NCBI RefSeq assembly: GCF_004295585.1
Contig: NZ_AP019400.1
Coordinates: 5,673,501 to 5,737,500 of the forward strand
Direction of reading: 5' to 3'
Length of the DNA stretch: 64,000 nt
DNA from: Cohnella abietis
GTDB taxonomy: Bacteria; Bacillota; Bacilli; Paenibacillales; Paenibacillaceae
Each line of letters opens with the position of its first letter. The stretch's first letter is position 1. Both the position numbers and the translations under genes were made by a program. Shown one piece after another: positions 9,616-19,238 of this stretch. The notes under the pieces are model-generated. The model had not been told where the DNA came from, ran no database searches, and was given only the letters and a program-made list of their open reading frames with translations.

Positions 9616-10491
9616 TCAATCTTTAAAGTAATGCGGATACAACTCTTTATGCTGTATCATCCAATTTTTCATGTCGGTGACCATTGTTTCGTATGACGAT
9701 ACGATAAATTCAAAGTCCGTCCTGTTGTTGATAAGAGATTTGTCCACAACGAAACTTTCGCTTGGATGAATGATTCTTTTGTTATCGGTGAAATGTTTAT
9801 TAAACAGTTGTAACAAACCGAACTTATGAATAGAGTTTTGATTAACTAGATGATAGATCCCGCTTAACTTAACGATAGACGCTTTTTCTATCGCTTTCGC
9901 TAGCGTTAAAGTCGAAACTCCTGTCCAAATCGCTTTGACGAATCCGACCATTTCCTTCTCTTGTTTCATATACCAGTTCAATAATCCGATACCGTCGGGG
10001 TTTAAGTCCGGTCCAACTAAAGAAGTACGAAAGGTAAGATCTTTATGGTTATCGATTTCACCAAGCGCTTTAGAACGATCGTATAAAGAAATTCCGTCCC
10101 GGTACGAGTGTTCCGAATATCCTCCCTGACGGCCTGAAAAGACGCAATCCGTACTAATGTGAATAACTTGCGTGTTCGTGTCCCTCGTAATATCGCTTAA
10201 GTGATTGGGCAGAAAACTATTAACGAAAATGGCTTCAGATGGCCGGGAATCGGCTTCGCGGTTAAGAATTCCCGAGCAATTGACGATTGTATCGTACTGT
10301 TCAGCTATAATCATTTCATTCAATTTTTTCAATTCTCTCACATCGCAAACCGTATAGGGAGTAAACGACAGTGCACGTCTAGTAATCGTGGTAACGGAAT
10401 GACCTTGCTCTCTTAAGTAAAGGGTAACTAAGTGGCCCGCCATACCTCCAGCGCCGATAATTAAGTATTTAATGACAATTCCTCCCCCCAT
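9616..10491 (-). CDS. RmlD/CapF-like NAD(P)-dependent sugar-nucleotide reductase
   Basis: A 285-291 aa short-chain dehydrogenase of the RmlD-like type. The Rossmann motif GAGGMAGH is at the N terminus; ISTDCVFSGRQGGYSE and the YDRSKALGE active-site motif (YxxxK) follow. Its place directly after a CapE-like remnant suggests the CapF-type step (reduction of a 4-keto sugar nucleotide) in surface-polysaccharide precursor synthesis. The start is odd: the ATG at 10491 overlaps its own Shine-Dalgarno (GGGGGAGG), while the codon at ideal spacing, where homologues begin MKYLIIGAGG, is ATT (10473). The gene may use ATT, or may have lost its ATG and be decaying with its neighbour. Confidence 0.75.
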   Translation of the reverse strand: MGGGIVIKYLIIGAGGMAGHLVTLYLREQGHSVTTITRRALSFTPYTVCDVRELKKLNEMIIAEQYDTIVNCSGILNREADSRPSEAIFVNSFLPNHLSDITRDTNTQVIHISTDCVFSGRQGGYSEHSYRDGISLYDRSKALGEIDNHKDLTFRTSLVGPDLNPDGIGLLNWYMKQEKEMVGFVKAIWTGVSTLTLAKAIEKASIVKLSGIYHLVNQNSIHKFGLLQLFNKHFTDNKRIIHPSESFVVDKSLINNRTDFEFIVSSYETMVTDMKNWMIQHKELYPHYFKD

Positions 10492-10900
10492 TGCCCATTG
10501 CTTCTTGTATACAATCCAATGTCAGTAATTTGCTTTTTATATCGCTTATTTGAAGCCGTCTGGCGCTGCATGAAGAATATTCACTATCAAGATAAGGACT
10601 AATGCCTTCGCTCACATAATCATGGCTGTAATTCAACTCCCGATGGTCGGCCGGAATTCTATAAAAACTATCCAATTCTTTCGCGATCATTGATTCTTCA
10701 TTCGTAAGTAACTTTTCATGCCACTTTTCTCCGTGCCTTACTCCTGTAACGACAATGTCATTGCTCGCTACATAGTTCTGATAAGGCGATCCTTCCACCG
10801 TACTCGCATCGATAATCGTTAAAGCAGTGTTGAAGCACGTTTCTTGGGTCCAATCGACGATATCCCCGGTAAAGTCTCTTTTTCGAATCATGATTTCCAA
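10469..10900 (-). pseudogene. C-terminal remnant of a CapE-like UDP-sugar 4,6-dehydratase
   Basis: A 143-codon open stretch from a TTG. Residues about 50-135 match the tail of CapE/FlaA1/WbjB-type dehydratases: GVRHGEKWHEKLLTNEE, then FYRIPADHRELNY, then a closing ARRLQISDIKSKLL..LDCIQEAM. The catalytic SDR core with GxxGxxG and YxxxK is absent, so only the last quarter of a roughly 340-aa enzyme remains. The first 35 residues do not fit the family and probably derive from other DNA joined to it. The stop codon overlaps the start region of the RmlD-like gene, as expected for a former capE-capF operon. Confidence 0.7.
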
Positions 10901-10939
10901 TTCGCCTAAATCGGCGTGGATCGGTTTATCCCATCCGAT

Positions 10940-11077
10940 TTAAATTTCAAACATGATCCGATATGAAGGATCTAGATGATCTAGCCATACGCCCGTAAGC
11001 ACGACCTCTGCGTCTCCAATTTCAAAAGGCTCGAAAGTTCCAAGCTGAGCCCCCGAAGAAGCGAAATGTATAACCAT
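10940..11077 (-). CDS. Small ORF of unknown function (45 aa)
   Basis: An ATG with GGAGG 12 nt upstream opens a 45-codon frame (MVIHFASSGAQLG ... SYRIMFEI). The same frame stays open after the TAA and runs on into the CapE-like remnant, so this may be the first part of a gene interrupted by a nonsense mutation rather than a real small protein. No family recognised. It lies directly downstream of the response regulator at 11131. Confidence 0.3.
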   Translation of the reverse strand: MVIHFASSGAQLGTFEPFEIGDAEVVLTGVWLDHLDPSYRIMFEI

Positions 11078-11130
11078 GTTAAAGTTATTCCTCCAATGTT
11101 GAAATGTGGGGAGTGGCGGAAATGGTTCGT

Positions 11131-11835
11131 TTAAGTTTGCGCGTACGCACTTCTGGCAACCAGCATATAGCCTGTCCCCCGAATCGTAACGATTCTCTCC
11201 GGATGGGCGGGGTCAGCCTCAATTTTCTTGCGTAAATTACTGATGTGTACAGCGACCGTTCTTGTATCCTCCACACTCTCCGTTCCCCAGATGAGCTGAA
11301 ACAACGCATCGACACTGACGGCACGATTCACGTTCTGTGCCATATAGGACAGTAAACTGAACTCTTTTTTCGATAAAAGAATGGTTCTACTCTCCATGTT
11401 GACGGACTGTGCGAAGAAATCCAGCGTCAGACCCGGTAACTCCAGCAGTTGTTCCCTTCTGCCCGTCGATACTCTGCGGAGATGAGCTTTAATCTTGGCC
11501 ATGAGGACTCCCGGACTAAACGGCTTGGTCACGTAATCGTCGCCGCCATAGGATAATGCGCTGATCTTCACCTCATCTTCTTCACGACTGCTCAGAAACA
11601 CGATCGGCGCATTCGTGTAGCTACGTGCGTTCATGCACCAATCAATGCCGTTTTCATTAGCCAGCATTACATCCAATACAATCAAATCCGGCTCGAAAGA
11701 CGTAAGCAGCTTCATGGCTTCTGTCCCTCTATGACTGTAAGCGGATAGGAAACCCTCCCTCTCGCAATACGCCTGAACAATCTCGCAGATATGGGGATCA
11801 TCATCGACGATCATGATTTTGTGAGTGTCCACCAC
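11131..11835 (-). CDS. OmpR/PhoB-family response regulator without a kinase
   Basis: A 234-aa response regulator. Receiver domain: acidic pair DDD near residue 11, phosphoacceptor Asp in LIVLDVML, the S/T position in IVFLSSREED, and Lys in YVTKPFSPG. A winged-helix DNA-binding domain fills about 135-230 (VAVHISNLRKKIE, RGTGYMLVA). GTG start with AGGAAGGTG upstream. It is about 90% identical by eye to the regulator at 24596. Its cognate kinase survives only as the last ~45 codons directly upstream, and transcription would now start from a regulator-box promoter at 12009-12053, suggesting autoregulation. It may respond to the intact kinase at 25318 by cross-phosphorylation. Confidence 0.9.
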   Translation of the reverse strand: MVDTHKIMIVDDDPHICEIVQAYCEREGFLSAYSHRGTEAMKLLTSFEPDLIVLDVMLANENGIDWCMNARSYTNAPIVFLSSREEDEVKISALSYGGDDYVTKPFSPGVLMAKIKAHLRRVSTGRREQLLELPGLTLDFFAQSVNMESRTILLSKKEFSLLSYMAQNVNRAVSVDALFQLIWGTESVEDTRTVAVHISNLRKKIEADPAHPERIVTIRGTGYMLVARSAYAQT

Positions 11836-11839
11836 ACCT

Positions 11840-11985
11840 TCACCTTCCTTCTTTTACCTGACATGGAAGCGATACAAATCCCGTCTTGCCGTCGCACTCC
11901 GCTCGAACCGTTCCTCCATGCGCTTGTACGATTTCCCTGCGAATCGCCAACCCGAGCCCGCTTCCCTCTATTCCCTTCTCATGAA
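11840..11985 (-). pseudogene. Histidine kinase C-terminal remnant
   Basis: The minus strand reads in one frame EKGIEGSGLGLAI, then VQAHGGTVRAE, ending SLPCQVKEGR and a stop. This is the ATP-binding G2 box and tail of the kinase encoded intact at 25318-27450, with a small in-frame loss near GKTG. All upstream domains are missing. The TGA lies 4 nt before the regulator GTG, as in the intact operon. Confidence 0.8.
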
Positions 11986-12008
11986 CCACATGAATATATC
12001 CATATACT

Positions 12009-12053
12009 ATCATGGTGGATTAGTCCGTTTGTGGAATGTAAAGAAAACTTTAA
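12009..12053 (-). promoter_or_regulatory. Regulator-box promoter, copy A
   Basis: Minus strand: TTAAAG-N5-TTTACA (12053-12037), then 22 nt, then CATGAT (12014-12009) as a weak -10. It shares this layout with four other sites in the window and with none of the housekeeping genes. The 11-bp spaced hexamers resemble binding sites of OmpR/PhoB-type regulators. Downstream lie only the kinase remnant and the response regulator at 11131. Confidence 0.6.
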
Positions 12054-12062
12054 GTTCGCGCT

Positions 12063-12103
12063 TACAACGTACCTCTGGCAACCAGCATATAGCTTGTCCC
12101 CCG
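12063..12103 (-). pseudogene. Response-regulator 3'-end scrap
   Basis: About 40 bp (ACCTCTGGCAACCAGCATAT and onward to GTCCCCCG) equal the reverse complement of the last codons (GTGYMLVAR) of the two full-length regulator genes. It stops abruptly at 12103, where unrelated sequence begins, and it directly abuts regulator-box copy A. Confidence 0.7.
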
Positions 12104-12126
12104 TTATGGCCCATGCCGGGCTCACA

Positions 12127-12164
12127 GCAGAACAGCCTACTCCGATAGGAGTAGGCTGTTCTGC
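12127..12164 (-). terminator. Hairpin after the 2353-aa SLH gene
   Basis: A perfect 17-bp inverted repeat (12127-12143 / 12148-12164) with loop GATA begins 12 nt beyond the stop codon of the giant SLH gene. It lacks a clear T-run, so it may act as a 3' stabiliser or a weak terminator. Confidence 0.6.
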
Positions 12165-12176
12165 CAGTCTGATCTG

Positions 12177-15100
12177 TCAACGTTGATGAAAGTACGGATC
12201 GTATTTCAGTACGGTCAAATTTTTACCCATTTCAAAGTAGTTCACATAAATGCTGTCGGTGCTGTCTATAGCGATGCTTAGGCCTGATGGGACCTTCTCG
12301 GAGAAGCCGGCATTCTCTACGGGGTTCCAAGCTGCGTTCTCGTATTTCACCACAGTCATCCTATCGCCTTGTGTAGAATCTCGAAAAGCAACATAAGGAA
12401 TCTTTTCGCTATCGAAGGCGATACTTACGTCGTCAGCCCCAGCAGCCGAATAATGCGGCTTGGCAGGAAGTACGGTAGTACCTACAGTCTCCCAAGCGGA
12501 GCCCGTATATTTCTCCACGCGTGCTCTAGCACTCCCATTCATCTCGATATAAAACATATAAGGTACGCCATCTGGATCAAGCGCGAATGAGGCACTGAAA
12601 TCATGCGCTAATTGATTTGCTTGGGGATATATATCCTTCCGAACATCCCCCACTCCCTCATACTTCATCACAGCTGTTCTATAATAAGCACCTTCGCTAG
12701 GTTCAAACGCATAGAATACATAGGGGGTGTCGCTTGGGTCTAACGCGATGACTGTTTTATAGCTAAAGGCCTTAATACGATCTATCTGCACCCATTTGCC
12801 AGTTGTGTACTTCACCACATTGACGTAGCGAACGGTGCTCGAAACCTCTTCGATATAAGACATATAAGGAGTGCCAGCCTTGTCGAAGGCAATGGAGGCG
12901 CCGAACCCCGCTTTTGGTATACTCCCTACGTCTTCCCAAGTGTCTCCGATATATTTCTTCACGATTAGTGTTTGGGATTTACCATAATAAGCAACGTAAA
13001 GCGTGTCCTCGCTGTCCATGGCAAGCGTTATTTCAAGCTTTTTTGTATGATTACTATCGTTGGTGTAGAATGCGGCAGCGGGTAAATCGCCAACGACCCG
13101 CCACTCGCCTTCCTCGTATTTCATCACGAATACCTGGAAATCACGGATTTCATAGCTATCACTATTCACATAAGCAACATAAGGAGTACCCCGGCGATCG
13201 AACACGATATTCGACGCTTTAATCACCCTATTTTCTCCCAACTCACCCAAATCTAGCCACGTTGTCATCATCCACTTCGCGTACAGGGTGATGTCTGACG
13301 TCACCGGCGTCGTGAAGTCGTAGACGAGCGTCCGTTCGGGATCGCTGTACCAACCCTCGAACCTGTAACCCATCCACCTCGGTGCTTTAGAAGGTGCTGA
13401 CCATAGTTTCTCGCCAGGATTCACCGACCGACTCTCTACGGCTGACCCGCCGTCGCTGTCGAAGCTCACGGTGAATTTGTTAGATTTCCACTTCGCGTAT
13501 AATGTGAGGTTACCCGTCACCGGCGTTGTGAAGATGTAGCCGATCGTCAAGCTGCTGTCGCTGTACCAACCGAGGAATGTATAATCGGTCTTCGTCGGAA
13601 CGGCAGGCGTCGCAGCCGTGCCGCCATATTCCACTGTCTGGGCGGCTACATTCGAACCGCCATTACTGTTGAAGCTGACCGTGTAGACTGCCGTCCACTT
13701 CGCATATAGCGTAAGGTTAGCCGTCACCACCGTCGCAAAATTGTAGGCTGTTGTCAGAGCGGCATCGCTGTACCAACCGACGAACTTGTAGCCGTTCCTC
13801 GTCGGTGCAGCAGGCGCCGCAGCCTTGCCGTTATATCCCACCGACTGGTTAGCCACCGCCGACCCGCTGTTGCTGTTGAAGCTCACCGTGTAGCTGATCG
13901 TCGTCCACTTCGCGTACAGCGTAAGGTTAGTCTCGATCGGTGTCGTCGAGAAGTTGAAAGGTCTCGTCAAGCCGCTGTCGCTGTGCCAGCCTCCGAACAC
14001 ATAGCCTGCCTTGGTCGGTGTGCCGGGCGCCGTAGCCACGGCTCCATCCTCTACCGTCAGAGCAGCCACTGCCGTGCCGCCGTTGCTATTGAAGCTCACC
14101 GTGTAATTGTTTTTGGGAGCAATCGCCCACTTCGCATACAAGGTAATGTTAGCCGCCACTGTCCTCGCTTCGAAGTCATAGCGGCTCGTCAAGCCGCTGT
14201 CGCTGTGCCAGCCTCCGAACACATAGCCTTCCTTCGTCGGCGCGCCAGGAACCGCAGCCTTGACTCCTTCGTTTACCTTCTGGTCAGCCACCTCCGACCC
14301 GCCGTTGCTATCAAATCGCACGGTGTAGCTGCGCAGCCACTTCGCATATAATGTGAGGTCTGCCGTCACCTGTGTTGCGAAGTTATAGTCGCTTGCCAGA
14401 GCGCTGTCGCTGTACCAACCGCCGAACACCAGATCATCCTTCGTCGGTTCATCCGGTTCGCTTGCCTGAGAGCCGTAGCCTACTGTTTGGTCAGCCACCG
14501 CCGAACCGCCGTTGCTGTTGAAGTTCACCGTATGGGTGTTCAGCGTCCACTGAGCGGTGAACTCGACAGCCTGGGCGGGCATCGTGGTCAGAGAAGCGGG
14601 CAACCATCCCGTGAATGTATGCCCCTGCCGGGTCGGAGTACCCAGGTACAACTCCGTCGTTGCCCCGAACGGTACGTCAACGACTTTAGTCGCAACGCCG
14701 GATCCATTGTAATTGATCGTCATGGCTGGGCTACTGCGCATGTAGTACAGCTTCAGCACCGTTGTGCCTTTGCCCGCGATTGGAGCCGCCAGCACAGTCC
14801 CCGGAACGCTGCCGTTGAACGTAAAGCCCTCATAGGATCTTGTCGGATTCGTCAGGCTCGCCTCGGTATCGGTTGTCCCGCGATACAATTCTGTATCCGC
14901 AACCGTATAGGTGTTGGTTCCGATATTTTGCAGCAAGTATACGACCTGGTAAGGCGTGTCCTCTCTCGCTGTCCACTTCGCGGTATACGTGGTGTCCACA
15001 TCCGGCATCGCACTTGGAGCATCCGGCAACCAGCCAGCGAACGTATATCCCGGTCTTGTCGGCAGCGGTATACGAGCCGCGATGTTCTTGCCGGTTGCTT

Positions 15101-18100
15101 CCGTTAGCGAGCTTCCGGGCGCACCCGTATAACCCCCAACGAAGGTCATCGTGCGATTCGCAGGATAGTAATCAAGCCTGACAACTGTCGAGCCGTCACC
15201 CTTGATCAACACGCCGCTTACTGTACCGTCCTTATAGCCTATACTCTTATACCTGTCCGAGGTGATCCGAACTTCCGTACCCGTTGTTCCGGTTCTCTTT
15301 TCCGTATACACAGGAGAAGTCGCTGTTTTGGTATTCGGGTCTATCAAATAATGTTGAACGGTATACGGCGTATTCGTGTTCGCGATCCAGTGCGCGTACA
15401 GCTTCTGATCCTCCGCTGGCATGACACTCGGAACCGTCGTCTTCGTGCCGCCGGAAGCAGCCGTATACCAGCCGTCAAACTTGTATCCCTGATATACCGG
15501 GGTGGTCGCTCTGATCGCCGCTCTATAAGGGGCAACGATAAGCTGGTTCACTCCGCCGTTCTGAGGGTCCAGTTGGAGAGTTTTGTCGCCCGCTCTGGCC
15601 ATCCAAATCACCGGAATCGTGCGCTTTAGCGGTTGGGACGTGAACGACAGCGGCGCCTTCCCCTTCCAGGTGATGACCAGGCTGCCCCGGCTCGTCTGTA
15701 AGTTCCTGTTGATCACTTCGATTACGATTTTCTCCTTAGTCGACCTGCTCATGAAATTCCAATCCCCGTCCAACCGGATATCGAAAAGATCATATCTCAA
15801 GCCATACTCCAGGGTATCCGTGTTGCCTGTCTTCAAATCAAACGCACTCATCGAGAACAACATCTGCGGCACTTCGATGGATGACGAGGAGCCCGCCAAG
15901 ATCAGCTCGGGCGCTTCATCCTGCGAATAGGCAAAGTCGTCAATAACCTGTTGCTGGCCAACCGTGTACAGCGGCCATGTGTTCTCGTATATCGGCACCT
16001 TGGCCGAGAGCAATCCGTCGCCCAATTGGGCGCCTACTGCGCTCTCCAGATAGATGCCTATTTCTACATACAGAGCGCCCATTGACTTGGTGGTCTGCAC
16101 CCCGTTCAATTGCTTCAACTGATAATAGAAATACCCCCACAGATTCACATAAGCACCGGCTTCGATGGACAGCCCGATGCTATTCAGCTTAACGCTTCCA
16201 ACCCCCGCTTTAAGCTCCAGAAGAATGCCCGCCCGCAATCCGAGCGACCCCATGACATAGAACGTAAACTGGTAATTGCCGTCACCTGGCAAGCTTACGG
16301 TGCTGCTCGTGCCTGTGAAACTAAGCACACGCACGGTAGCCGAGTAGCGCTTGGCCGTCGTATAGTTGAAATCGGCCCCGATCGTCAGGTTCACATTGGC
16401 GCTGACTACGAATTCTGCTGAAAAGTTGACTTCAATGATGCTAAAAACCACGCGCACGCTCTTCTCGAAGAGCTTCTTCTTGATTAACGGAACCCAATCC
16501 GTGTCTTTCTCCATCATCTCTTGATACTGTGCCTTCAATACCGCCGAGTCTACTGAGGTATCTTGCACACCGTTGATTAACGCTTGCATCTCTGTCGCGA
16601 TGTCACGAACCTTGCCTAGCTTGCCGCCAGTAGCTGCTTTATCCCAGTCATCCAGCGCATCCTGCAGCTTATCGTGTTCGACGGTGGCCATCTTCGCCGT
16701 AATGTTGATCCCGGTATACGTATAGGTATCCAGATCAGCGGTGACACGATAGTCATTCGGGTAGGGGATGCAGAGAACCCAGACGCATACCTCCCCCCAT
16801 TCCGTGCTCCCATTGACGCCGAGATTCAAGCTGATCTCTTGAAGGAATGTACCGGTCATATGGATGACGAGGTCGCTTTCTTCATGGATACGAATGACAA
16901 TATCGGCTCCTATTTGAAGCGAAGCACTGACTCCGGAGGTTTGTCCGGCAATATGCTTCACTCTCGTACCAAGTGAAGGTACGACGGTCAGATTCTCCAC
17001 ACTGATTTTGCCTGCAACTTTTGAGGCCGATAGCATTCTGACCTCCATCTGTGTCTTGAATGCATCCGTCTCCATGGCCAGAGTAGATAGATAATTCGCG
17101 GCTTGATCGACGAATCCGCTGGCTATCGCTTGCTTCTTAATTTGATCCTCGAGCTTCGCGATATCCTCCTTCGACAGCAGTTGGTCGCCGTCAATCGCTT
17201 GCTTCTGATAGACGTCGAAGATATGCACGATATCTTCCTCTGTAGCATCGGTATAAGTTATGATATCCATCTCCGCGTCGGGCGTGATCGACGTAATGCG
17301 TCCATAACCGATTACTCTGGAGTCCTGTCCGCCAAATTTACCCTCATAGAAAGCGATAAAATCGCCGACATCGACGGTGGTGAGTTCATCCAAACCTAGC
17401 GGCGCATACTTACTGTCGCTGTAGTTCATCGCGGTGTGCACTACTGTGATTGAGCCGTTATCCGGGTCTCCATCCGTATCCGCTTCTACGCTCACAGGCA
17501 GAACATCCGGCTTGAACAACACTTGCTTGGCATCCGCATGATCATAGGTATAGGTGTTGCCGTTAATCGCTGTGATCTGGACATAGGCGACATCGCCGTC
17601 GTCGACACCGGTTGTGTCTACCGTCCGCAGATCAGGGCGAACCCCTTCATAGATGGCGACAGTATCGCCAACTTGAAGCTCGAGGATTCCGGTATACGCG
17701 AACGTTCCTCTGTTCGCATTCGCCGCGACAAGACCGGTCTCGCTGCCCCCCACCGTCGTCGTGATTACCGGAATTGCAGGCGAACCTACTTCCGCGCCAT
17801 TCATCATCATATCCGTGACATCCGCGAAGCGCAGATATTTCATATTCGGATTAAGTGCAATGTTCATAACTTCTTCCTTAGCAACGCTAAACACATAGAT
17901 GCTCGTCGTCGCATCTTGATCTTGGAAGGACAGATTGTCGTCCGTCAACGTCAGTTGATAGGTGTTGCCTTCTGTGAACAGACCGTCATCGGCTGCGGAC
18001 GCTACGGTGAAGAGACCGTTCTTTCCGGTGACGGTAATCCCCGCGAAATCCGGATTCGAGGTATCCTCGAACGCTATCCCCGCTTGTACCTCAGACGCAG

Positions 18101-19238
18101 TCAGACTGCCGGTCGCATCGTTGACAGCGATAGTGAAGCCCGGAGCGACATCCATTTTAGAGTAGCTGGGAGTGCTCTGTACGGCATTATTCACGCTATC
18201 TATATACTTCGCATACAACTTCGTGTCCGCGGTAACGGTGCTGCCCTCCGCGAAGATGAGCGATAAATCGCTGTCCCTAAACCAGCCTTGGAAAATATAC
18301 CCTTCTTTCGCCGGGGCAGGCAGGCGGCTCAGCGCTTTCCCTTGCCGTACCTTCTGATCCGCTATCTCCGTGCCTCCGTTGCTCTCGAACGTAAGCGTAT
18401 ATTCGGTTCCTGTACTGCCTTCGTCTCCTCCGCCGCCGTTGCCGCTATTTCCGCCAGGTCCGGGTGTCGGCATCGGGGTTGGTGTCGGCATCGGGACTGG
18501 TGTCTGCGTCGGTGTCTCTTGATTCTGATTGGCCCACGCCTCCACAATCGCGTTGTTACGCATGAAGAGAACAGCCGCTTCCGCACGAGACGCTTGGGCA
18601 TGCGGGTTGAACTTGCCATTTACATCCCCAAGGAACACGCCGGCTTGCCACAGCTTGACGACCGCGTCGGCCGCCCAAGAAGAAACGTTCGCGAGATCGC
18701 CCGGCCTTGTGGTTACGCGATTGCTAGTTTCATAGGGAATCTGATAGCTTTCAAAATACCGCAAAGTCATCGTCGCCATCTGCTCTCGGGATACGGTTGC
18801 ATCCGGAGCAAAGATCCCGTCGCCCATTCCGGCGGTAATCCCTTTCTTAACCGCCCACTCTACATACGGCGCATACCAAATGCCCTTCTGCACATCGGCA
18901 AAGGTCGAGGTGGAATACTCGCTTACATCCACGCCCGCCATTCGTCCAAGCGCCGTCACATACATGGCACGCGTCATCGTTCCCTTGGGCGAGAAGATGC
19001 CCGCGCCCGTTCCGCTGAATATACCATTCTTCTGGACATAGACGGCCGCATCGTAGAACCAGTCCGTTGGTCGAACATCTTGGAACCCGCTTGGTTCGGC
19101 CGCTGCCACCTGTTGCACCGGCAGTTCGGCAGCTGTCGCCTGCTGTACCGGCAGTTCGCTCATCACCATGCTGATGATCAGCATCCACACCAAAATCCGT
19201 GATGCTAACTTTCTACCTCGTTTTGTTGCCGTCTTCAC
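12177..19238 (-). CDS. Giant SLH-anchored surface protein with InlB-B repeats and C-terminal propeller
   Basis: A 2353-aa secreted protein. A GTG start is supported by GAGGAG 8 nt upstream. Domains: signal peptide with a duplicated ELPVQQ segment (about 1-45); three SLH domains at the N terminus (about 48-228); a Pro/Thr linker; one InlB-B (Listeria-Bacteroides, Flg_new) repeat near 280-345; a long middle region of about 900 residues without recognised domains; MucBP-like and further InlB-B repeats, the last six in tandem (motif YTVSFNSNGG...GYxFxGWYSD...LYAKW); and a tail of seven repeats of the type IAFDxxGxPYVAY that probably make a seven-bladed propeller. Role is probably adhesion or matrix structure. 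Transcription likely starts about 225 nt upstream at regulator-box copy B. Confidence 0.88.
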   Translation of the reverse strand: MKTATKRGRKLASRILVWMLIISMVMSELPVQQATAAELPVQQVAAAEPSGFQDVRPTDWFYDAAVYVQKNGIFSGTGAGIFSPKGTMTRAMYVTALGRMAGVDVSEYSTSTFADVQKGIWYAPYVEWAVKKGITAGMGDGIFAPDATVSREQMATMTLRYFESYQIPYETSNRVTTRPGDLANVSSWAADAVVKLWQAGVFLGDVNGKFNPHAQASRAEAAVLFMRNNAIVEAWANQNQETPTQTPVPMPTPTPMPTPGPGGNSGNGGGGDEGSTGTEYTLTFESNGGTEIADQKVRQGKALSRLPAPAKEGYIFQGWFRDSDLSLIFAEGSTVTADTKLYAKYIDSVNNAVQSTPSYSKMDVAPGFTIAVNDATGSLTASEVQAGIAFEDTSNPDFAGITVTGKNGLFTVASAADDGLFTEGNTYQLTLTDDNLSFQDQDATTSIYVFSVAKEEVMNIALNPNMKYLRFADVTDMMMNGAEVGSPAIPVITTTVGGSETGLVAANANRGTFAYTGILELQVGDTVAIYEGVRPDLRTVDTTGVDDGDVAYVQITAINGNTYTYDHADAKQVLFKPDVLPVSVEADTDGDPDNGSITVVHTAMNYSDSKYAPLGLDELTTVDVGDFIAFYEGKFGGQDSRVIGYGRITSITPDAEMDIITYTDATEEDIVHIFDVYQKQAIDGDQLLSKEDIAKLEDQIKKQAIASGFVDQAANYLSTLAMETDAFKTQMEVRMLSASKVAGKISVENLTVVPSLGTRVKHIAGQTSGVSASLQIGADIVIRIHEESDLVIHMTGTFLQEISLNLGVNGSTEWGEVCVWVLCIPYPNDYRVTADLDTYTYTGINITAKMATVEHDKLQDALDDWDKAATGGKLGKVRDIATEMQALINGVQDTSVDSAVLKAQYQEMMEKDTDWVPLIKKKLFEKSVRVVFSIIEVNFSAEFVVSANVNLTIGADFNYTTAKRYSATVRVLSFTGTSSTVSLPGDGNYQFTFYVMGSLGLRAGILLELKAGVGSVKLNSIGLSIEAGAYVNLWGYFYYQLKQLNGVQTTKSMGALYVEIGIYLESAVGAQLGDGLLSAKVPIYENTWPLYTVGQQQVIDDFAYSQDEAPELILAGSSSSIEVPQMLFSMSAFDLKTGNTDTLEYGLRYDLFDIRLDGDWNFMSRSTKEKIVIEVINRNLQTSRGSLVITWKGKAPLSFTSQPLKRTIPVIWMARAGDKTLQLDPQNGGVNQLIVAPYRAAIRATTPVYQGYKFDGWYTAASGGTKTTVPSVMPAEDQKLYAHWIANTNTPYTVQHYLIDPNTKTATSPVYTEKRTGTTGTEVRITSDRYKSIGYKDGTVSGVLIKGDGSTVVRLDYYPANRTMTFVGGYTGAPGSSLTEATGKNIAARIPLPTRPGYTFAGWLPDAPSAMPDVDTTYTAKWTAREDTPYQVVYLLQNIGTNTYTVADTELYRGTTDTEASLTNPTRSYEGFTFNGSVPGTVLAAPIAGKGTTVLKLYYMRSSPAMTINYNGSGVATKVVDVPFGATTELYLGTPTRQGHTFTGWLPASLTTMPAQAVEFTAQWTLNTHTVNFNSNGGSAVADQTVGYGSQASEPDEPTKDDLVFGGWYSDSALASDYNFATQVTADLTLYAKWLRSYTVRFDSNGGSEVADQKVNEGVKAAVPGAPTKEGYVFGGWHSDSGLTSRYDFEARTVAANITLYAKWAIAPKNNYTVSFNSNGGTAVAALTVEDGAVATAPGTPTKAGYVFGGWHSDSGLTRPFNFSTTPIETNLTLYAKWTTISYTVSFNSNSGSAVANQSVGYNGKAAAPAAPTRNGYKFVGWYSDAALTTAYNFATVVTANLTLYAKWTAVYTVSFNSNGGSNVAAQTVEYGGTAATPAVPTKTDYTFLGWYSDSSLTIGYIFTTPVTGNLTLYAKWKSNKFTVSFDSDGGSAVESRSVNPGEKLWSAPSKAPRWMGYRFEGWYSDPERTLVYDFTTPVTSDITLYAKWMMTTWLDLGELGENRVIKASNIVFDRRGTPYVAYVNSDSYEIRDFQVFVMKYEEGEWRVVGDLPAAAFYTNDSNHTKKLEITLAMDSEDTLYVAYYGKSQTLIVKKYIGDTWEDVGSIPKAGFGASIAFDKAGTPYMSYIEEVSSTVRYVNVVKYTTGKWVQIDRIKAFSYKTVIALDPSDTPYVFYAFEPSEGAYYRTAVMKYEGVGDVRKDIYPQANQLAHDFSASFALDPDGVPYMFYIEMNGSARARVEKYTGSAWETVGTTVLPAKPHYSAAGADDVSIAFDSEKIPYVAFRDSTQGDRMTVVKYENAAWNPVENAGFSEKVPSGLSIAIDSTDSIYVNYFEMGKNLTVLKYDPYFHQR

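Noticed and set aside
13983..18266. Several plus-strand open frames of 100-300 codons inside the giant SLH gene
   Set aside because: They overlap a well-supported gene on the other strand, lack ribosome sites, and have low-complexity Arg/Cys-rich composition typical of shadow frames.
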